A DNA stretch of 25,059 nucleotides, from positions 1 through 25,059 of the forward strand of contig JBFHWF010000030.1 in the NCBI GenBank assembly GCA_041589175.1, read 5' to 3'. The translations under genes and the position numbers were made by a program. This DNA comes from SZUA-229 sp041589175 (GTDB lineage: Bacteria > Pseudomonadota > Gammaproteobacteria > SZUA-229). The notes beneath the pieces were generated by a model. The model did not search any database. It was given only the letters and a program-made list of their open reading frames with translations, and was not told where the DNA came from. Below, piece after piece: positions 24,757-25,059 of this stretch. How positions within the stretch are numbered: position 1 is the first letter of the stretch; every line of letters begins with the position of its first letter.

Positions 24757-25059
24757 GCAGGTAATTCCGACACTGACTGATATCATCAAGGTGGGTGATG
24801 CGAGCATGCTAAATCATTTCAATGCTCATGCATTGCAGGATTACAATAACCAGAACAGCCACATCCAGGCAGAAAATGCATCCAGCTTTGAAAACGGAAG
24901 CTCAAATGAACACATGTTTGCTGACGGCACAGGCGATGTCAGCATGGATGAGCCTGTCATAATCAACGATTCCAGCGATAAGGTAATCGATGAACCACTG
25001 GAAATTTCCCTGGAAAACGAGTTACATAACTATCAGTCGATGAATACCGACTCGTCTGA
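24743..25059 (+). CDS. Acidic protein of unknown function, cut by the window end
   Basis: An ATG at 24743, inside the end of holC, has GGAGG about 6 bases upstream (24732-24736), a strong ribosome-binding site. The frame stays open for 105 codons to the right edge; the TGA formed by the last three bases is in another frame. The peptide starts MPKSEQVIPTLTDIIKVGD and is then rich in Asp, Glu, Asn and Ser, with few hydrophobic stretches, so it is probably largely disordered. The IPTLTDII opening recalls short proteins encoded after holC in other proteobacteria, but I cannot name the family. It is probably translated from the pepA-holC transcript by coupling. Confidence 0.7.
   Translation, partial: MPKSEQVIPTLTDIIKVGDASMLNHFNAHALQDYNNQNSHIQAENASSFENGSSNEHMFADGTGDVSMDEPVIINDSSDKVIDEPLEISLENELHNYQSMNTDSS

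Noticed and set aside
25057..25059. The TGA at the end of the window as the stop of the last gene
   Set aside because: Counting codons from the ATG at 24743 shows it is out of frame, so the gene continues past the edge.

Overview
The window is chromosomal DNA from a non-enteric gammaproteobacterium; genus cannot be settled from sequence alone. Supporting signs are a XerD tail almost identical to the E. coli one, xerD next to dsbC, a parE-parC pair, divergent lptFG and pepA-holC, a CnoX (YbbN) chaperedoxin and a mobA-mobB-moeA cluster. Nearly all of it is housekeeping sequence. I see no CRISPR array, rRNA, tRNA, insertion sequence or prophage.

Left part (1-3006): the start of a leftward small membrane peptide runs off the left edge. 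An AT-rich intergenic region follows, with a nested inverted repeat and a likely promoter. Then comes a rightward pair: an unrecognised multi-pass membrane protein and an exported trypsin/HtrA-like serine protease with a long uncharacterised C-terminal half. This pair is the least explained gene content.

Leftward block (3018-8573): parE, parC, yaaA and a DUF924 gene are tightly spaced and probably form one transcript. They supply topoisomerase IV, a peroxide-stress protein and a protein of unknown function. Divergent from parE is an AddA/RecB-type helicase-nuclease whose stop overlaps the start of cnoX. Convergent to these are dsbC and, upstream of it, xerD.

Middle (14890-17280): mobA, mobB and moeA overlap or abut and form a molybdenum-cofactor maturation operon behind a leader hairpin. 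About 410 bases without a gene follow, ending in a strong bidirectional terminator shared with a leftward, lysine/alanine-rich histone H1-like gene made of 21-base repeats. Another 320-base gap holds the H1-like promoter, a second bidirectional terminator and a long imperfect inverted repeat.

Right part (18504-25059): a leftward TraF-family outer-membrane barrel gene is followed by a rightward RDD-domain membrane protein. The leftward lptF-lptG pair encodes the permeases of the LPS export transporter. The divergent rightward pepA-holC operon leads into an acidic, unrecognised protein that is cut by the right edge of the window.
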